Counted from the first letter of the stretch, positions 42,118-51,024 are shown. The stretch is 64,000 nt of DNA from Streptomyces maremycinicus (GCF_001184025.1 NZ_BBYG01000020.1:62001-126000); one strand, 5' to 3'. The notes: a model not told the origin generated them from the letters alone. Program-made: numbers and translations.

Positions 42118-43335
42118 GTGACTTCCTTCGACACCTCCCCGCAACTCAACGTCTGGCGCGCATTGGCCGCCCTGGCCGTGGTGTTCGTGATGCTGGCGAC
42201 CACCGGCTGGACGGCGCTGCGCCATCAGCGGGAGACCACCGCCCTCCAGACCTCGCGCTCGGAGTGGGAGCACGGCCGGCTGGCCGGACACCGGTTGCCG
42301 GACCCCGACTCCGCCCCCGCCCGGCTCGCCCGCTTCTTCGCCTCGCTGAGCGCCCCGCAGCGGGCCGCGCTCGCGCAGGACTACCCGCTCGCGGTGGGCA
42401 ACATGAACGGCGCCCCCGCCGAGCTGCGCTACCGCGCCAACCGGGTGGCGCTGCTCCAGCAGATCCGGCTCGAGCGCGCCCGCATGCACGACGACCGGCT
42501 CACCCCCTCGGGACAGCAACTGGCCGGCCGGCGCATGCACCGCTACGAGTCGATGAGCACCGCCGACCGGCAGATCCTCGCCTTCGACCCGGACGGCTCC
42601 GGCCGGGTGGCCGAGGTGTTCGGCAGTCTGGACCGGGCCGAGCGGATCTCCGTCGTCGTCCCCGGCGTCGACACCGACCTGCTCACCTTCCAGCGCACGA
42701 ACCGCAAGTACTCGGCGCCGGTCGGCATGGCCCAGGCCCTGTGGTCGGCCGAGCGGGAGGCGAGCCCCTCGACGCCCACGGCCGTGATCGCCTGGGCCGA
42801 CTACACCTCGCCCGACGGTCTCGGCATCGACTCGGCCACCGCGATGCGCGCCGAGAGCGGCGCCGTCCGGCTGAACGCCCTGCTGAACGCCCTGCCGGGC
42901 AGCGCCCCGGTCTCGATGTTCTGCCACAGCTACGGCTCGGTGGTCTGCGGGGTCGCCGCGCACGCGATGCCGGACCGGGTGGCCGACATCGCGGTGGCGG
43001 GCAGCCCCGGGATGCGGGTGGAGAACGCCGCCCAGCTGGACACCGACGCCCGGGTGTGGGCGATGCGGGACGCCGACGACTGGGTGCAGGACGTACCGCA
43101 CCTGGAGGTCGGCGGTCTCGGGCACGGCGAGGATCCGATGGCGCGGGAGTTCGGCGCACGGGTGCTGTCGGCACGCGAGGCCAAGGGTCACGGCGGCTAC
43201 TTCGAACCGGGTACGGACAGCCTGCGCAACTTCGCCGAGATCGGCACTGGCGCGTACCACTCGGTGGAGTGCGCCCACGATGCTGCCGCCTGCACGGCGG
43301 GTTTGTCCGATACGACACAGGCCGGACGCGCGTAG
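42118..43335 (+). CDS. Alpha/beta hydrolase of the DUF1023 family
   Basis: This 405-aa protein has an N-terminal membrane anchor or uncleaved signal (ALAALAVVFVMLATTGWTAL). Later it has VPGVDTDLLTFQ and the nucleophile elbow FCHSYGSVVCGVAAHAMP (Ser in H-S-Y-G-S). AGSPGMRVENAAQLDT follows, then a C-terminal His region (YHSVECA). Cys residues at the C-terminus may pair. The family is a predicted extracytoplasmic esterase/lipase. GTG at 42118 has no SD; TAGTGT is nine bases upstream. Confidence 0.82.
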   Translation: MTSFDTSPQLNVWRALAALAVVFVMLATTGWTALRHQRETTALQTSRSEWEHGRLAGHRLPDPDSAPARLARFFASLSAPQRAALAQDYPLAVGNMNGAPAELRYRANRVALLQQIRLERARMHDDRLTPSGQQLAGRRMHRYESMSTADRQILAFDPDGSGRVAEVFGSLDRAERISVVVPGVDTDLLTFQRTNRKYSAPVGMAQALWSAEREASPSTPTAVIAWADYTSPDGLGIDSATAMRAESGAVRLNALLNALPGSAPVSMFCHSYGSVVCGVAAHAMPDRVADIAVAGSPGMRVENAAQLDTDARVWAMRDADDWVQDVPHLEVGGLGHGEDPMAREFGARVLSAREAKGHGGYFEPGTDSLRNFAEIGTGAYHSVECAHDAAACTAGLSDTTQAGRA

Positions 43336-43375
43336 AGACGCAGGAATTGCGGCGCGCGCGGGGAGGGGACGAAGA

Positions 43376-44263
43376 ATGGGTGTCCCGCATACGATGAGCC
43401 GCATGGGTGACGTACTGGCCGGATTTCATGCCGCCTGGGAGTTCGATTCCGACTCCGTCCTCATCCGCTACGAACGGGGGCTGCGCACGCCCAAGCTGCT
43501 GTCGGCACTGGGTGAGCGCCGGATTCCGCTGGCAGCCATCGGTCGGGTGACCCTGACCGCGGGCAAGCGCGGGACGGTCGTGCTCCAGGCGGAGCCGAGG
43601 CCGGGGGCCGATCCGTTGATGGAGGCGGCCGCGGGACAGCTGAAGGAAGGGTGCGACCCGTACCGGCTGGTGCTGCCCGCCGAACGGGAGACGCTCGCCG
43701 AGTACTACGCCGACGAGCTGCGGGAGCGGCTGACCGACTCCGGGCCGACGGAACGGTTCCTCGTGGACGCGCCCGAGGCGCCGCTGTCGTTCAAGGCCTA
43801 CGACGGCAAGGCCTCGTTCGACGGGCGCACGGTGCGGTTCCGGTGGTTCTGGACGGGCGCGTCGTCGGCGAAGTGGAAGGCGGGCGACCAGAGTTTCGCC
43901 GTCTCCGCGCTGAGCGGGGTCGAGTGGCGGTCGCCCGAGGTGTTCGAGGGGCATCTGCGGCTGCTGCGCGGCGAGGCCGCCCCGGCCCAGGCCGACCAGG
44001 ACCCGGCGACCGTCGTCTTCGGGCTGGGCTACGGGCCGGTGCACGAGTCGCTGCCGTTCGCGGCGGCCGTGCTGGCGGCGGTCCGCGGACGCGGATCCTC
44101 GGCGGCGGTCCAGCCGGCGGCCGTCCCGGCGGTGGCCGCGCCGCGCCGGGACCCCGCCGACATCGCCGAGCGGATCCGGCACCTCGGGGAGCTGCACCTG
44201 GCCGGGCTGGTCACCGACGAGGAGTTCTCCGCCAAGAAGGCCGAGCTGCTCGCCGAGCTCTAG
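43376..44263 (+). CDS. DUF4429 protein with SHOCT-like tail
   Basis: This protein of about 295 aa has an N-terminal repeat typical of DUF4429 (FHAAWEFDSDSVLIRYERGLRTPKLLSALGERRIPLAAI, and a related second half YDGKASFDGRTVRFRWFWTGASSAKW). The last 30 residues (IRHLGELHLAGLVTDEEFSAKKAELLAEL) form a SHOCT domain, a short oligomerisation or targeting element. ATG at 43376 has GGAGGGG at seven bases; the later ATGs at 43394 and 43403 are alternatives. Function unknown. Confidence 0.8.
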   Translation: MGVPHTMSRMGDVLAGFHAAWEFDSDSVLIRYERGLRTPKLLSALGERRIPLAAIGRVTLTAGKRGTVVLQAEPRPGADPLMEAAAGQLKEGCDPYRLVLPAERETLAEYYADELRERLTDSGPTERFLVDAPEAPLSFKAYDGKASFDGRTVRFRWFWTGASSAKWKAGDQSFAVSALSGVEWRSPEVFEGHLRLLRGEAAPAQADQDPATVVFGLGYGPVHESLPFAAAVLAAVRGRGSSAAVQPAAVPAVAAPRRDPADIAERIRHLGELHLAGLVTDEEFSAKKAELLAEL

Positions 44264-44276
44264 ACCGGAGACGGCC

Positions 44277-44304
44277 GGGGCCCGGTCCGCACGGACCGGG
44301 CCCC
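44277..44304. terminator. Bidirectional terminator between DUF4429 and the aldo-keto reductase gene
   Basis: GGGGCCCGGTCC-GCAC-GGACCGGGCCCC is a perfect 12-base stem between two convergent genes. Confidence 0.9.
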
Positions 44305-44309
44305 GGGGC

Positions 44310-45326
44310 TCATTCGCGGCCGGCGGAGGTGAACGCCATGTCCGGGTAGCGGTCGCCCGCGACCCTGCCCGCGATCGGCTCCAACGACGCCAGTTCCTGC
44401 GGCGTCAGTTCGACGGCCGTGGCCGCCGCGTTCTCCTCGACCCGGCCGGGCTTGCGGGTGCCCGGGATCGGGACCACCGTCAGGCCGTGCGTCCGGGACC
44501 GCTGCTGGACCCAGGCCAGGGCGATCTGGCCGGGGGTCGCCCCGCGGGCCGCGGCGATCGCGCGGACGGGCTCCAGGAGCGCCCCGTTGGCGGCGGCGTT
44601 GTCGCCGGTGAACCGGGGCTGCTGACGGCGGAAGTCGTCGGCGGTGAGGTCCTGGTCGGCGTCGGCGAAGGAACCGGTGAGGAAGCCCCGGCCGAGCGGG
44701 GAGTACGCGACCAGGGTCACGCCCAGTTCACGGGCCGCCGGAACCACCTGGGCCTCGATGTCACGGCTGAACAGCGACCACTCCGACTGCACCGCGGCGA
44801 TGGGGTGGACCTCGTGGGCCGCGCGCAGTTCGGCTGCCGTCACCTCGCTCAGGCCCAGCTGCCGGACCTTGCCCTCGCGCACCAGTTCGGCCATCACGGC
44901 GGCGGTGTCCTCGATCGGCACGTTCACATCGCGCCGGTGCATGTAGTAGAGGTCGATGACGTCGACGTCCAGCCGCCTCAGGCTCGCCTCGACGGACGCG
45001 CGGATGTACGGGGCGTCGTTGCGGATGATCCGCCGGGTCGGGTCGTCCGGCGGGACCGCCAGCGCGAACTTGGTCGCGATCACGACCTCGTCGCGGTGGG
45101 CCTTGAAGAACGGGGAGAGGAACCGCTCGTTCTCCCCCGCGCCGTACGCGTCCGCCGTGTCGAACATCGTGACGCCGAGCTCCAGGGCGCGCTCCAGGGT
45201 GGCCCGGGACTCCTTCGCGTCCGCGGGACCGTAGGCGAAGCTCATGCCCATGCAGCCGAGGCCCTGGACGCCGATCGCGGGGCCCTGCCCGCCGAGTCGC
45301 GCCGTCGGGATCCTGGGGTCGGTCAT
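44310..45326 (-). CDS. Aldo/keto reductase
   Basis: This 338-aa NADPH-dependent TIM-barrel oxidoreductase resembles the YajO/PLR-type AKR group. The catalytic tetrad is visible: Asp56 and Tyr61 in MFDTADAYGAGENE, Lys86 in IATKFAL, and His130 in LYYMHRRD. NADPH-binding sequence VVPIPGTRKPGRVEEN is near the C-terminus. The ATG overlaps the merR stop (ATGA), so the two are translationally coupled and share the MerR-type promoter at 45825-45855. The likely role is detoxifying aldehydes or similar electrophiles. Confidence 0.93.
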   Translation of the reverse strand: MTDPRIPTARLGGQGPAIGVQGLGCMGMSFAYGPADAKESRATLERALELGVTMFDTADAYGAGENERFLSPFFKAHRDEVVIATKFALAVPPDDPTRRIIRNDAPYIRASVEASLRRLDVDVIDLYYMHRRDVNVPIEDTAAVMAELVREGKVRQLGLSEVTAAELRAAHEVHPIAAVQSEWSLFSRDIEAQVVPAARELGVTLVAYSPLGRGFLTGSFADADQDLTADDFRRQQPRFTGDNAAANGALLEPVRAIAAARGATPGQIALAWVQQRSRTHGLTVVPIPGTRKPGRVEENAAATAVELTPQELASLEPIAGRVAGDRYPDMAFTSAGRE

Positions 45327-45817
45327 CGGGCGGTCCCTTCCGCTTCGTGGTGCCGGTCGCCGGTGGCGCCCGCGTAGAACGTGATCTTCCGGTCGAGCAC
45401 CGCGAGGGTGTCCTGGAGTTCGGCGATCCGGGCCCGGACGTCCCGCCGGGTCGCCTCCAGCAGCTCGTACCGCTCGCGGAACGTGCTCTCGCCCTCCCGC
45501 ACCAGCTCGGCGTACCGCACCATGTCGGCGACCGGCATGCCGGTCAGCCGCAGCTTCCCGACGAGGTCGAGCCAGTCCAGGTCACGGTTGCTGTAGCGAC
45601 GCTGGCCGGTGTGCGAGCGGTCGATGTGGGACATCAGCCCGATCCGCTCGTACCAGCGCAGAGTGTGGGCGGTGAGGCCGGTGAAGGCGACGACCTCGCT
45701 GATCGTGTAACTGTCCTGTCCGTCCGGACGGGGGTGCCGCGGGGGTGGCGCGGCGCAGACGTCCGGAGGGTTCGGGGTTTGCTCGATGGTCACGGACGTG
45801 GTCTGGAGCACCGTCAT
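45323..45817 (-). CDS. MerR-family regulator of the aldo-keto reductase operon
   Basis: This 164-aa regulator has an unusually long N-terminal extension (about 36 residues, Pro-rich), then the MerR helix-turn-helix YTISEVVAFTGLTAHTLRWYERIGLM and RRYSNRDLDWLDLVGKLRLTGM. It ends in a dimerisation coiled coil (RRDVRARIAELQDTLAVLDRKITFYAG). The effector tail is short, as in the NmlR/AdhR group that responds to thiol-reactive compounds; the only Cys is in the N-extension. ATG at 45817 sits seven bases after the -10; GTG at 45811 with GGAGG eight bases upstream is an alternative. Confidence 0.88.
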   Translation of the reverse strand: MTVLQTTSVTIEQTPNPPDVCAAPPPRHPRPDGQDSYTISEVVAFTGLTAHTLRWYERIGLMSHIDRSHTGQRRYSNRDLDWLDLVGKLRLTGMPVADMVRYAELVREGESTFRERYELLEATRRDVRARIAELQDTLAVLDRKITFYAGATGDRHHEAEGTAR

Positions 45818-45824
45818 GACCTCC

Positions 45825-45855
45825 ACGCTATGGCCTTGGAGTGCGCTCCAAGCAA
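45825..45855 (-). promoter_or_regulatory. MerR-type promoter with operator in a 19-bp spacer
   Basis: On the minus strand, TTGCTT (45855-45850) and TAGCGT (45830-45825) are 19 bases apart, the long spacing that MerR activators correct. Between them lies CTTGGAG-N4-CTCCAAG (45835-45852), a 7-base-arm palindrome matching NmlR-class operators. The merR ATG begins seven bases after the -10. Confidence 0.75.
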
Positions 45856-46010
45856 GCGGAATCGGTAAGAAACCCGGGAGCCGCGGCTCGATCACGCCGG
45901 TCGGCGTGCGGGCCCCGGGTCTCGTGGCGCCGCGCCCCGCCGCGGGAAGCGGCTGTCCGAGCCGGACCCCTCGGCGGAGCCGCCGCTCCGGGACGCTTAG
46001 GCTCGACGGC

Positions 46011-46841
46011 ATGTCGCTGAAGAGCCTCGCGCTGATCGAGAACTGGCCGGTTCCCTCCGCCTCGGCGGGGGTGGTCCGGGCCGACGGTGCCGACGGTACG
46101 GTCCTGGGGACCCATGGCCCGGCCGGCCGGCGTTTCCCGCTGGCCTCGGTCACCAAGCCGCTCGCCGCGTACGCCGCCCTCGTCGCGTACGAGGAGGGGG
46201 CGATCGAGCTGGACGAACCGGCCGGGCCGCCCGGGTCCACGGTCCGTCATCTCCTCGCGCACACCTCCGGGCTGGCTTTCGACGAGCACCGGGTGACGGC
46301 GCCTCCCGGCGAGCGGCGGCTGTACTCCAACGCCGGGTTCGAGCAGCTCGGCGACCATCTGGCGAAGGCGACGGAGATCCCGTTCGCGGAGTATCTGCGG
46401 CAGGCGGTGCTGGAGCCGCTGGGGATGACCGGTACCTCCCTGGAGGGCTCCCCGGCGAAGGACGGCGTCTCGACGGTCGAGGACCTGCTGCGGTTCGCGG
46501 CGGAGGTCCAGGCGCCCCGGCTGCTGGACCCGCGGACGGTGGCGGCGGCGATGACCGTGCAGTACCCGGGGACGAAGGGCGTGCTGCCGGGGTACGGGCA
46601 CCGCAACCCCAACGACTGGGGGCTCGGGTTCGAGATCCGCGACTCCAAGTCGCCGCACTGGACCGGGACTTCCTCCTCGCCACGGACCTTCGGGCACTTC
46701 GGGCAGTCCGGTACGTTCCTGTGGGTCGATCCCGAGGCGGGCCTCGCCGGGGTCGCCCTGACGGACCGGGCGTTCGGACCGTGGGCGATCGAGGCGTGGC
46801 CCGTGTTCACGGACGCGGTGCTGGCGGAGGCCCGGGGCTGA
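46011..46841 (+). CDS. Serine hydrolase, beta-lactamase/DD-peptidase fold
   Basis: The 276-aa cytoplasmic-looking class C beta-lactamase-family hydrolase has S-x-x-K (S46VTK49), Y-x-N (Y105SN107) and an H-x-G motif in GHFGQSGTFLWVDP. LLAHTSGLAF is the typical connecting segment. No signal peptide is seen, so it is probably an esterase or peptidase rather than a resistance enzyme. No SD precedes ATG; TAGGCT lies seven bases upstream. Confidence 0.87.
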   Translation: MSLKSLALIENWPVPSASAGVVRADGADGTVLGTHGPAGRRFPLASVTKPLAAYAALVAYEEGAIELDEPAGPPGSTVRHLLAHTSGLAFDEHRVTAPPGERRLYSNAGFEQLGDHLAKATEIPFAEYLRQAVLEPLGMTGTSLEGSPAKDGVSTVEDLLRFAAEVQAPRLLDPRTVAAAMTVQYPGTKGVLPGYGHRNPNDWGLGFEIRDSKSPHWTGTSSSPRTFGHFGQSGTFLWVDPEAGLAGVALTDRAFGPWAIEAWPVFTDAVLAEARG

Positions 46842-46891
46842 CCTCCCGGCCCCGGACCGAGGACGCCGAAAACGCCGAGGACACCGGGAAC

Positions 46892-46925
46892 CGGAGCAGC
46901 ACAGAACCCGGAGCAGCACAGGACC
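46892..46925. repeat. 17-bp direct repeat, two copies
   Basis: CGGAGCAGCACAGAACC is followed directly by a copy with one change, in a GGACCCGGAAC-rich stretch between the convergent serine hydrolase and pirin genes. Confidence 0.7.
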
Positions 46926-46963
46926 CGGAACGAGACGGGATCCGGAACCACACGGGACCCGTA

Positions 46964-47614
46964 TCAGCAGAAGACCCAGATCAGCAGTTCCGTGTCGGTC
47001 ACGCCCACCGCCTCCACGTCCTCTGCGTCCGTGATGCGCGCCGCGTCCCCCGGCGCCAACTCCTCGCCGTGCACCCGGGCTTCGCCGCGCACGACGTGGA
47101 CGTAGACGTGCGGCGCGTCCGGCACCGCCGTGCGCTCCCCCGCGCCCAGACGCCGTACGTGCAGCATCGCGCCCGCCTCGGGGACGGCGTACGGGGTGGA
47201 GTCGGCGATCCCGCGGACCGTCTCGTAGGACGGGTCGCCGCCGGGGTCGAGGGGGGCCAGCCACATCTGGACGAAGGCCAGGGGCACCCCGGCGTCGTTG
47301 CGTTCCACGTGCCGTACGCCGCCCGCGGAACTGAGCCGCTGCACGTCCCCCGGGCGGATCACGCTCTCGTGGCCGGCCGAGTCACGGTGGGTGAGCTCGC
47401 CCTCGATCACCCAGGTCACGATCTCGGTGTGGCTGTGGGGATGTTCGTCGAAGGCGGCGCCGGGCGCGAGCCGCTCCTCGTTGCAGGCGATCAGCGGGCC
47501 GAAGCGGAGGTTGCCGGGGTCGTAGTGGGAGCCGAAGGAGAAAGCGTGCCGGGTGTCGATCCCGGCGGCCGGGTCCCCGCCTCGGTAGCGCTCGTCGGCG
47601 CGCCGTACGTCCAT
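46964..47614 (-). CDS. Pirin-family cupin protein
   Basis: This 216-aa bicupin has the pirin signature: SFGSHYDPGNLRFGPLIACNEERLAPG, then the metal site DEHPHSHTEIVTWVIEGELTHRDSAG (His-x-His-Ser-His and a Glu), and VQRLSSAGGVRHVERN. The second cupin half (HVYVHVVRGEARVHGEELAPGD) is shortened, as in YhhW-type pirins. YhhW-type proteins oxidise flavonoids such as quercetin in vitro; the role here is unknown. ATG at 47614 lies nine bases after TACCGT, with no SD. Confidence 0.9.
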   Translation of the reverse strand: MDVRRADERYRGGDPAAGIDTRHAFSFGSHYDPGNLRFGPLIACNEERLAPGAAFDEHPHSHTEIVTWVIEGELTHRDSAGHESVIRPGDVQRLSSAGGVRHVERNDAGVPLAFVQMWLAPLDPGGDPSYETVRGIADSTPYAVPEAGAMLHVRRLGAGERTAVPDAPHVYVHVVRGEARVHGEELAPGDAARITDAEDVEAVGVTDTELLIWVFC

Positions 47615-47719
47615 CACGCGTCCACGGTAGACCCGCGTCCGCCCGGGCGATGACCGCGCGCCGCCCCCGCCCGCGACCCGGCGGCGCACGCCCCCGTCCC
47701 GATAAGGCAGTCTTGTCCC

Positions 47720-48925
47720 GTGCCCGAACCCGAAACCAGTCACCCCGATCCCGCGGCGCACGCCGTCCACCCCCACCCCGCGACCCTGAAGCGGCTGGAG
47801 AAGTCCTCCGGAAGTCTCGCCGCCCAGGCCATCGCGCGGATGGACGAGACACTGTCGTGGTACCGGGCGATGCCCCCGGAGAACCGTTCCTGGATCGGGC
47901 TGGTCGCCCAGGCGGGCATCGCCGCCTTCACCGAGTGGTTCCGGCACCCCGACGCCCCGCAGGCCATCTCCACGGATGTGTTCGGGACCGCGCCGCGTGA
48001 GCTGACCCGGGCCATCACGCTGCGTCAGACCGTCGAGATGGTGCGCACCACGATCGAGGTCATGGAGTCCGCGATCGACGAGGTGGCGGCCCCCGGCGAC
48101 GAGAACGTGCTGCGGGAGGCGCTCCTGGTGTACGCCCGCGAGATCGCCTTCGCCACCGCCCAGGTCTACGCCCAGGCCGCCGAGGCACGCGGCGCCTGGG
48201 ACGCCCGGCTGGAGTCGCTCGTCGTGAACGCCGTGCTGAGCGGTGAGGCCGACGAGGGGGCGGTGAGCCGCGCCGCCGCCCTGGGGTGGAACGCGCCCGA
48301 ACATGTGTGCGTGGTCCTCGGGACGGCCCCCGAGGGGGACTCCGAGCTGACCGTCGAGGCGATCCGGCGGGCCGCGCGACACGCCAAGCTCCAGGTCCTC
48401 ACCGGGGTGCTCGGTTCCCGACTGGTAGTGATCGCCGGTGGCAGCGACAACCCGCTCGCCGTCGCGAGGTCCCTGATCGGGCCGTTCGCCGCGGGACCCG
48501 TGGTGGCCGGACCCGTCGTACCCGACCTGCTCGCCGCCACCCGGTCCGCACAGGCCGCCGCGGCCGGGCTCAAGGCCGGTTCCGCCTGGCAGGACGCACC
48601 CCGGCCGGTGCTGGCGGACGATCTGCTGCCGGAGCGCGCTATCGCCGGTGATCCCGGTGCGCGTGAGCAGTTGGTGGAGGAGATCTACAGACCGCTCGAG
48701 GAGGCCGGATCGGCGCTCCTCGAGACGCTCGCCGTCTATCTCGAACAGGCGTCCAGCCTGGAAGGGGCCGCACGGATGCTCTTCGTTCATCCGAACACCG
48801 TGCGCTACCGGCTTCGACGTGTGACTGACGTCACCGGTTGGTCGCCTTCGGATGTACGCTCCGCGTTCACGCTCCGGATCGCGCTGATCCTGGGGCGCCT
48901 GGTCGACGGCGATCCCCAGACCTAG
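47720..48925 (+). CDS. fasR: FasR, transcriptional activator of the fatty-acid synthase operon
   Basis: This 401-aa PucR/CdaR-type regulator has its helix-turn-helix at the C-terminus (LEGAARMLFVHPNTVRYRLRRVTDVTGW, HTH_30). The N-terminal half (ARMDETLSWYRAMPPENRSWIGLVAQAGIAAFTEWF) matches the FasR-specific domain. In S. coelicolor FasR is encoded immediately upstream of fabD and activates fabDHPF. Order, orientation and length are the same here. GTG at 47720 lacks an SD; CAGTCT is six bases upstream. Confidence 0.92.
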   Translation: MPEPETSHPDPAAHAVHPHPATLKRLEKSSGSLAAQAIARMDETLSWYRAMPPENRSWIGLVAQAGIAAFTEWFRHPDAPQAISTDVFGTAPRELTRAITLRQTVEMVRTTIEVMESAIDEVAAPGDENVLREALLVYAREIAFATAQVYAQAAEARGAWDARLESLVVNAVLSGEADEGAVSRAAALGWNAPEHVCVVLGTAPEGDSELTVEAIRRAARHAKLQVLTGVLGSRLVVIAGGSDNPLAVARSLIGPFAAGPVVAGPVVPDLLAATRSAQAAAAGLKAGSAWQDAPRPVLADDLLPERAIAGDPGAREQLVEEIYRPLEEAGSALLETLAVYLEQASSLEGAARMLFVHPNTVRYRLRRVTDVTGWSPSDVRSAFTLRIALILGRLVDGDPQT

Positions 48926-48927
48926 GC

Positions 48928-48948
48928 TTTTGTCGGGGCTCCACAAAA
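48928..48948. promoter_or_regulatory. Candidate FasR operator upstream of fabD
   Basis: TTTTGT-N9-ACAAAA is a perfect 6-base inverted repeat, just after the fasR stop and 66 bases before the fabD start. Its A/T-rich arms stand out in a high-GC background. It lies where FasR must act on the fabD promoter, but the sequence was not compared with the known FasR site. Confidence 0.5.
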
Positions 48949-49014
48949 CCCCCTGCCGTTCTTCGTCCCTGTCCCCACGGGCGGCTTCGGCCGTCCACAA
49001 GAGAGAGTGTGAGA

Positions 49015-49932
49015 GTGCTCGTACTCGTCGCTCCCGGCCAGGGCGCCCAGACGCCCGGCTTCCTGACCCCCTGGCTCGAACTCCCCGGTGCCGCCGCCCG
49101 CGTCGCCGCGTGGTCGGACGCCATCGGCCTGGACCTCGCCCACTACGGCACCCAGGCCGACGCGGACGAGATCCGTGACACCTCGGTGGCCCAGCCGCTG
49201 CTGGTGGCCGCCGGAATCCTGTCCGCGACCGCGCTCGGCGAGGTGACCCCCGGCGCCGTCGCCGGCCACAGCGTCGGTGAGATCACCGCCGCCACCTTCG
49301 CCGGAGTCCTCGACGACACCGCCGCGCTGACCCTCGTCCGCAAGCGCGGCCTGGCCATGGCCGACGCCGCCGCGATCACCGAGACCGGCATGTCCGCGCT
49401 GCTCGGCGGCGACCCCGAGGTCTCCGTCGCGCACCTGGAGAAGCTGGGGCTGACCCCGGCGAACATCAACGGCGCGGGCCAGATCGTCGCCGCGGGCACG
49501 CTCGAGCAGCTCGCCGCGCTGAACGAGGACAAGCCCGAGGGCGTCCGCAAGGTCGTCCCGCTGAAGGTCGCCGGTGCCTTCCACACGCGGCACATGGCCC
49601 CCGCCGTCGAGGCGCTCGCCAAGGCCGCCGTGGAACTCACGCCGGCCGACCCGAAGATCCGTTACGTCTCCAACCGCGACGGGCAGTCGGTCGCCACCGG
49701 CGCCGAGATCCTGGAGCGGCTGGTCGGCCAGGTCGCCAACCCGGTCCGCTGGGACCTGTGCATGGAGACCTTCAAGGAGCTCGGCGCGACCGCGCTGATC
49801 GAGGTCTCCCCCGGCGGCACGCTGGTCGGCCTCGCCAAGCGCGCCCTGCCCGGCGTGAAGACGCTGGCACTCAAGACCCCCGACGACCTCGACGCCGCTC
49901 GCGAGCTCATCGCCGAGCACGGCGTCGCCTGA
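49015..49932 (+). CDS. fabD: Malonyl-CoA:ACP transacylase FabD
   Basis: This 305-aa enzyme loads malonate onto ACP. It has LVLVAPGQGAQTPGFL, the nucleophile elbow GHSVGE (Ser86), and GAFHTRHM with the catalytic His. VSNRDGQSVATG and IEVSPGGTLVGLAKRAL are near the end. GTG at 49015 gives the expected N-terminus MLVLVAPG; GTG at 49009 is an alternative. A nine-base gap to fabH with an SD marks an operon. FabD in Streptomyces can also serve polyketide synthases lacking a transacylase. Confidence 0.96.
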   Translation: MLVLVAPGQGAQTPGFLTPWLELPGAAARVAAWSDAIGLDLAHYGTQADADEIRDTSVAQPLLVAAGILSATALGEVTPGAVAGHSVGEITAATFAGVLDDTAALTLVRKRGLAMADAAAITETGMSALLGGDPEVSVAHLEKLGLTPANINGAGQIVAAGTLEQLAALNEDKPEGVRKVVPLKVAGAFHTRHMAPAVEALAKAAVELTPADPKIRYVSNRDGQSVATGAEILERLVGQVANPVRWDLCMETFKELGATALIEVSPGGTLVGLAKRALPGVKTLALKTPDDLDAARELIAEHGVA

Positions 49933-49941
49933 GGAGCCCTG

Positions 49942-50943
49942 ATGGCGAAGATCAAGCCCAGCAAGGGCTCCCCGTACGCACGGATCCTCGGCGTCGGCGG
50001 CTACCGGCCCGTCCGGGTCGTCCCCAACGAGGTGATCCTCGAGACGATCGACTCGTCCGACGAATGGATCCGCTCGCGCTCCGGCATCGAGACCCGGCAC
50101 TGGGCGAACGCCGAGGAGACCGTCGCCGCCATGTCGGTCGAGGCGTCCGGCAAGGCGATCGCCGACGCCGGGATCACCGCCGGGCAGATCGGCGCGGTGG
50201 TCGTGTCGACCGTCTCGCACTTCAAGCAGACGCCGGCCGTCGCCACCGAGATCGCCGACAAGCTCGGCACGAACAAGGCCGCCGCCTTCGACATCTCGGC
50301 CGGCTGCGCGGGCTTCGGCTACGGCCTGACCCTCGCCAAGGGCATGGTGGTGGAAGGTTCCGCCGAGTACGTGCTCGTGATCGGCGTCGAGCGGCTGTCC
50401 GACCTGACCGACCTGGAGGACCGCGCGACGGCCTTCCTGTTCGGCGACGGCGCGGGCGCGGTCGTGGTCGGCCCGTCGAACGAGCCGGGGATCGGCCCGA
50501 CGGTCTGGGGCTCCGAGGGCGACAAGTCGGAGACCATCAAGCAGACCGTGCCGTGGACGGACTACCGCGACGGCGAGGTCGCCAGGTTCCCCGCGATCAC
50601 GCAGGAGGGCCAGGCGGTCTTCCGCTGGGCCGTCTTCGAGATGGCGAAGGTCGCCAAGGAGGCGCTGGACGCCGCCGGCATCACCGCCGACGAACTCGAC
50701 GTCTTCATCCCGCACCAGGCCAACGAGCGGATCATCGACTCGATGGTGAAGACTCTCAAGCTGCCGGAGTCCGTCATGGTCGCCCGTGACGTGCGCACCA
50801 CCGGCAACACCTCGGCCGCCTCGATCCCGCTCGCGATGGAGCGGCTCCTGGCGACCGGCGAGGCGAAGAGCGGCGACACCGCGCTCGTCATCGGATTCGG
50901 GGCGGGTCTCGTCTACGCCGCCACTGTCGTTACCCTCCCCTAG
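49942..50943 (+). CDS. fabH: 3-oxoacyl-ACP synthase III FabH
   Basis: This 333-aa initiating condensing enzyme joins a short acyl-CoA to malonyl-ACP and decides straight- or branched-chain fatty acids. The Cys-His-Asn triad is complete: Cys122 in DISAGCAGFGYGL, His258 in FIPHQANERI, Asn289 in TTGNTSAASIP. The C-terminal glycine-rich GFGAGLVYAATVV is intact. GGAG precedes the ATG nine bases after fabD. Confidence 0.97.
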   Translation: MAKIKPSKGSPYARILGVGGYRPVRVVPNEVILETIDSSDEWIRSRSGIETRHWANAEETVAAMSVEASGKAIADAGITAGQIGAVVVSTVSHFKQTPAVATEIADKLGTNKAAAFDISAGCAGFGYGLTLAKGMVVEGSAEYVLVIGVERLSDLTDLEDRATAFLFGDGAGAVVVGPSNEPGIGPTVWGSEGDKSETIKQTVPWTDYRDGEVARFPAITQEGQAVFRWAVFEMAKVAKEALDAAGITADELDVFIPHQANERIIDSMVKTLKLPESVMVARDVRTTGNTSAASIPLAMERLLATGEAKSGDTALVIGFGAGLVYAATVVTLP

Positions 50944-51024
50944 GCACTCCGTGCCGGATCAACCGGTCCGGTGCGGGACACACCCCATGCCACACCCTCT
51001 GGAATATCAAAGAAGGAGCGCCAC

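Noticed and set aside
46011..46841. Beta-lactam resistance gene
   Set aside because: S-x-x-K, Y-x-N and H-x-G are present but there is no export signal, so an esterase or peptidase role is more likely.
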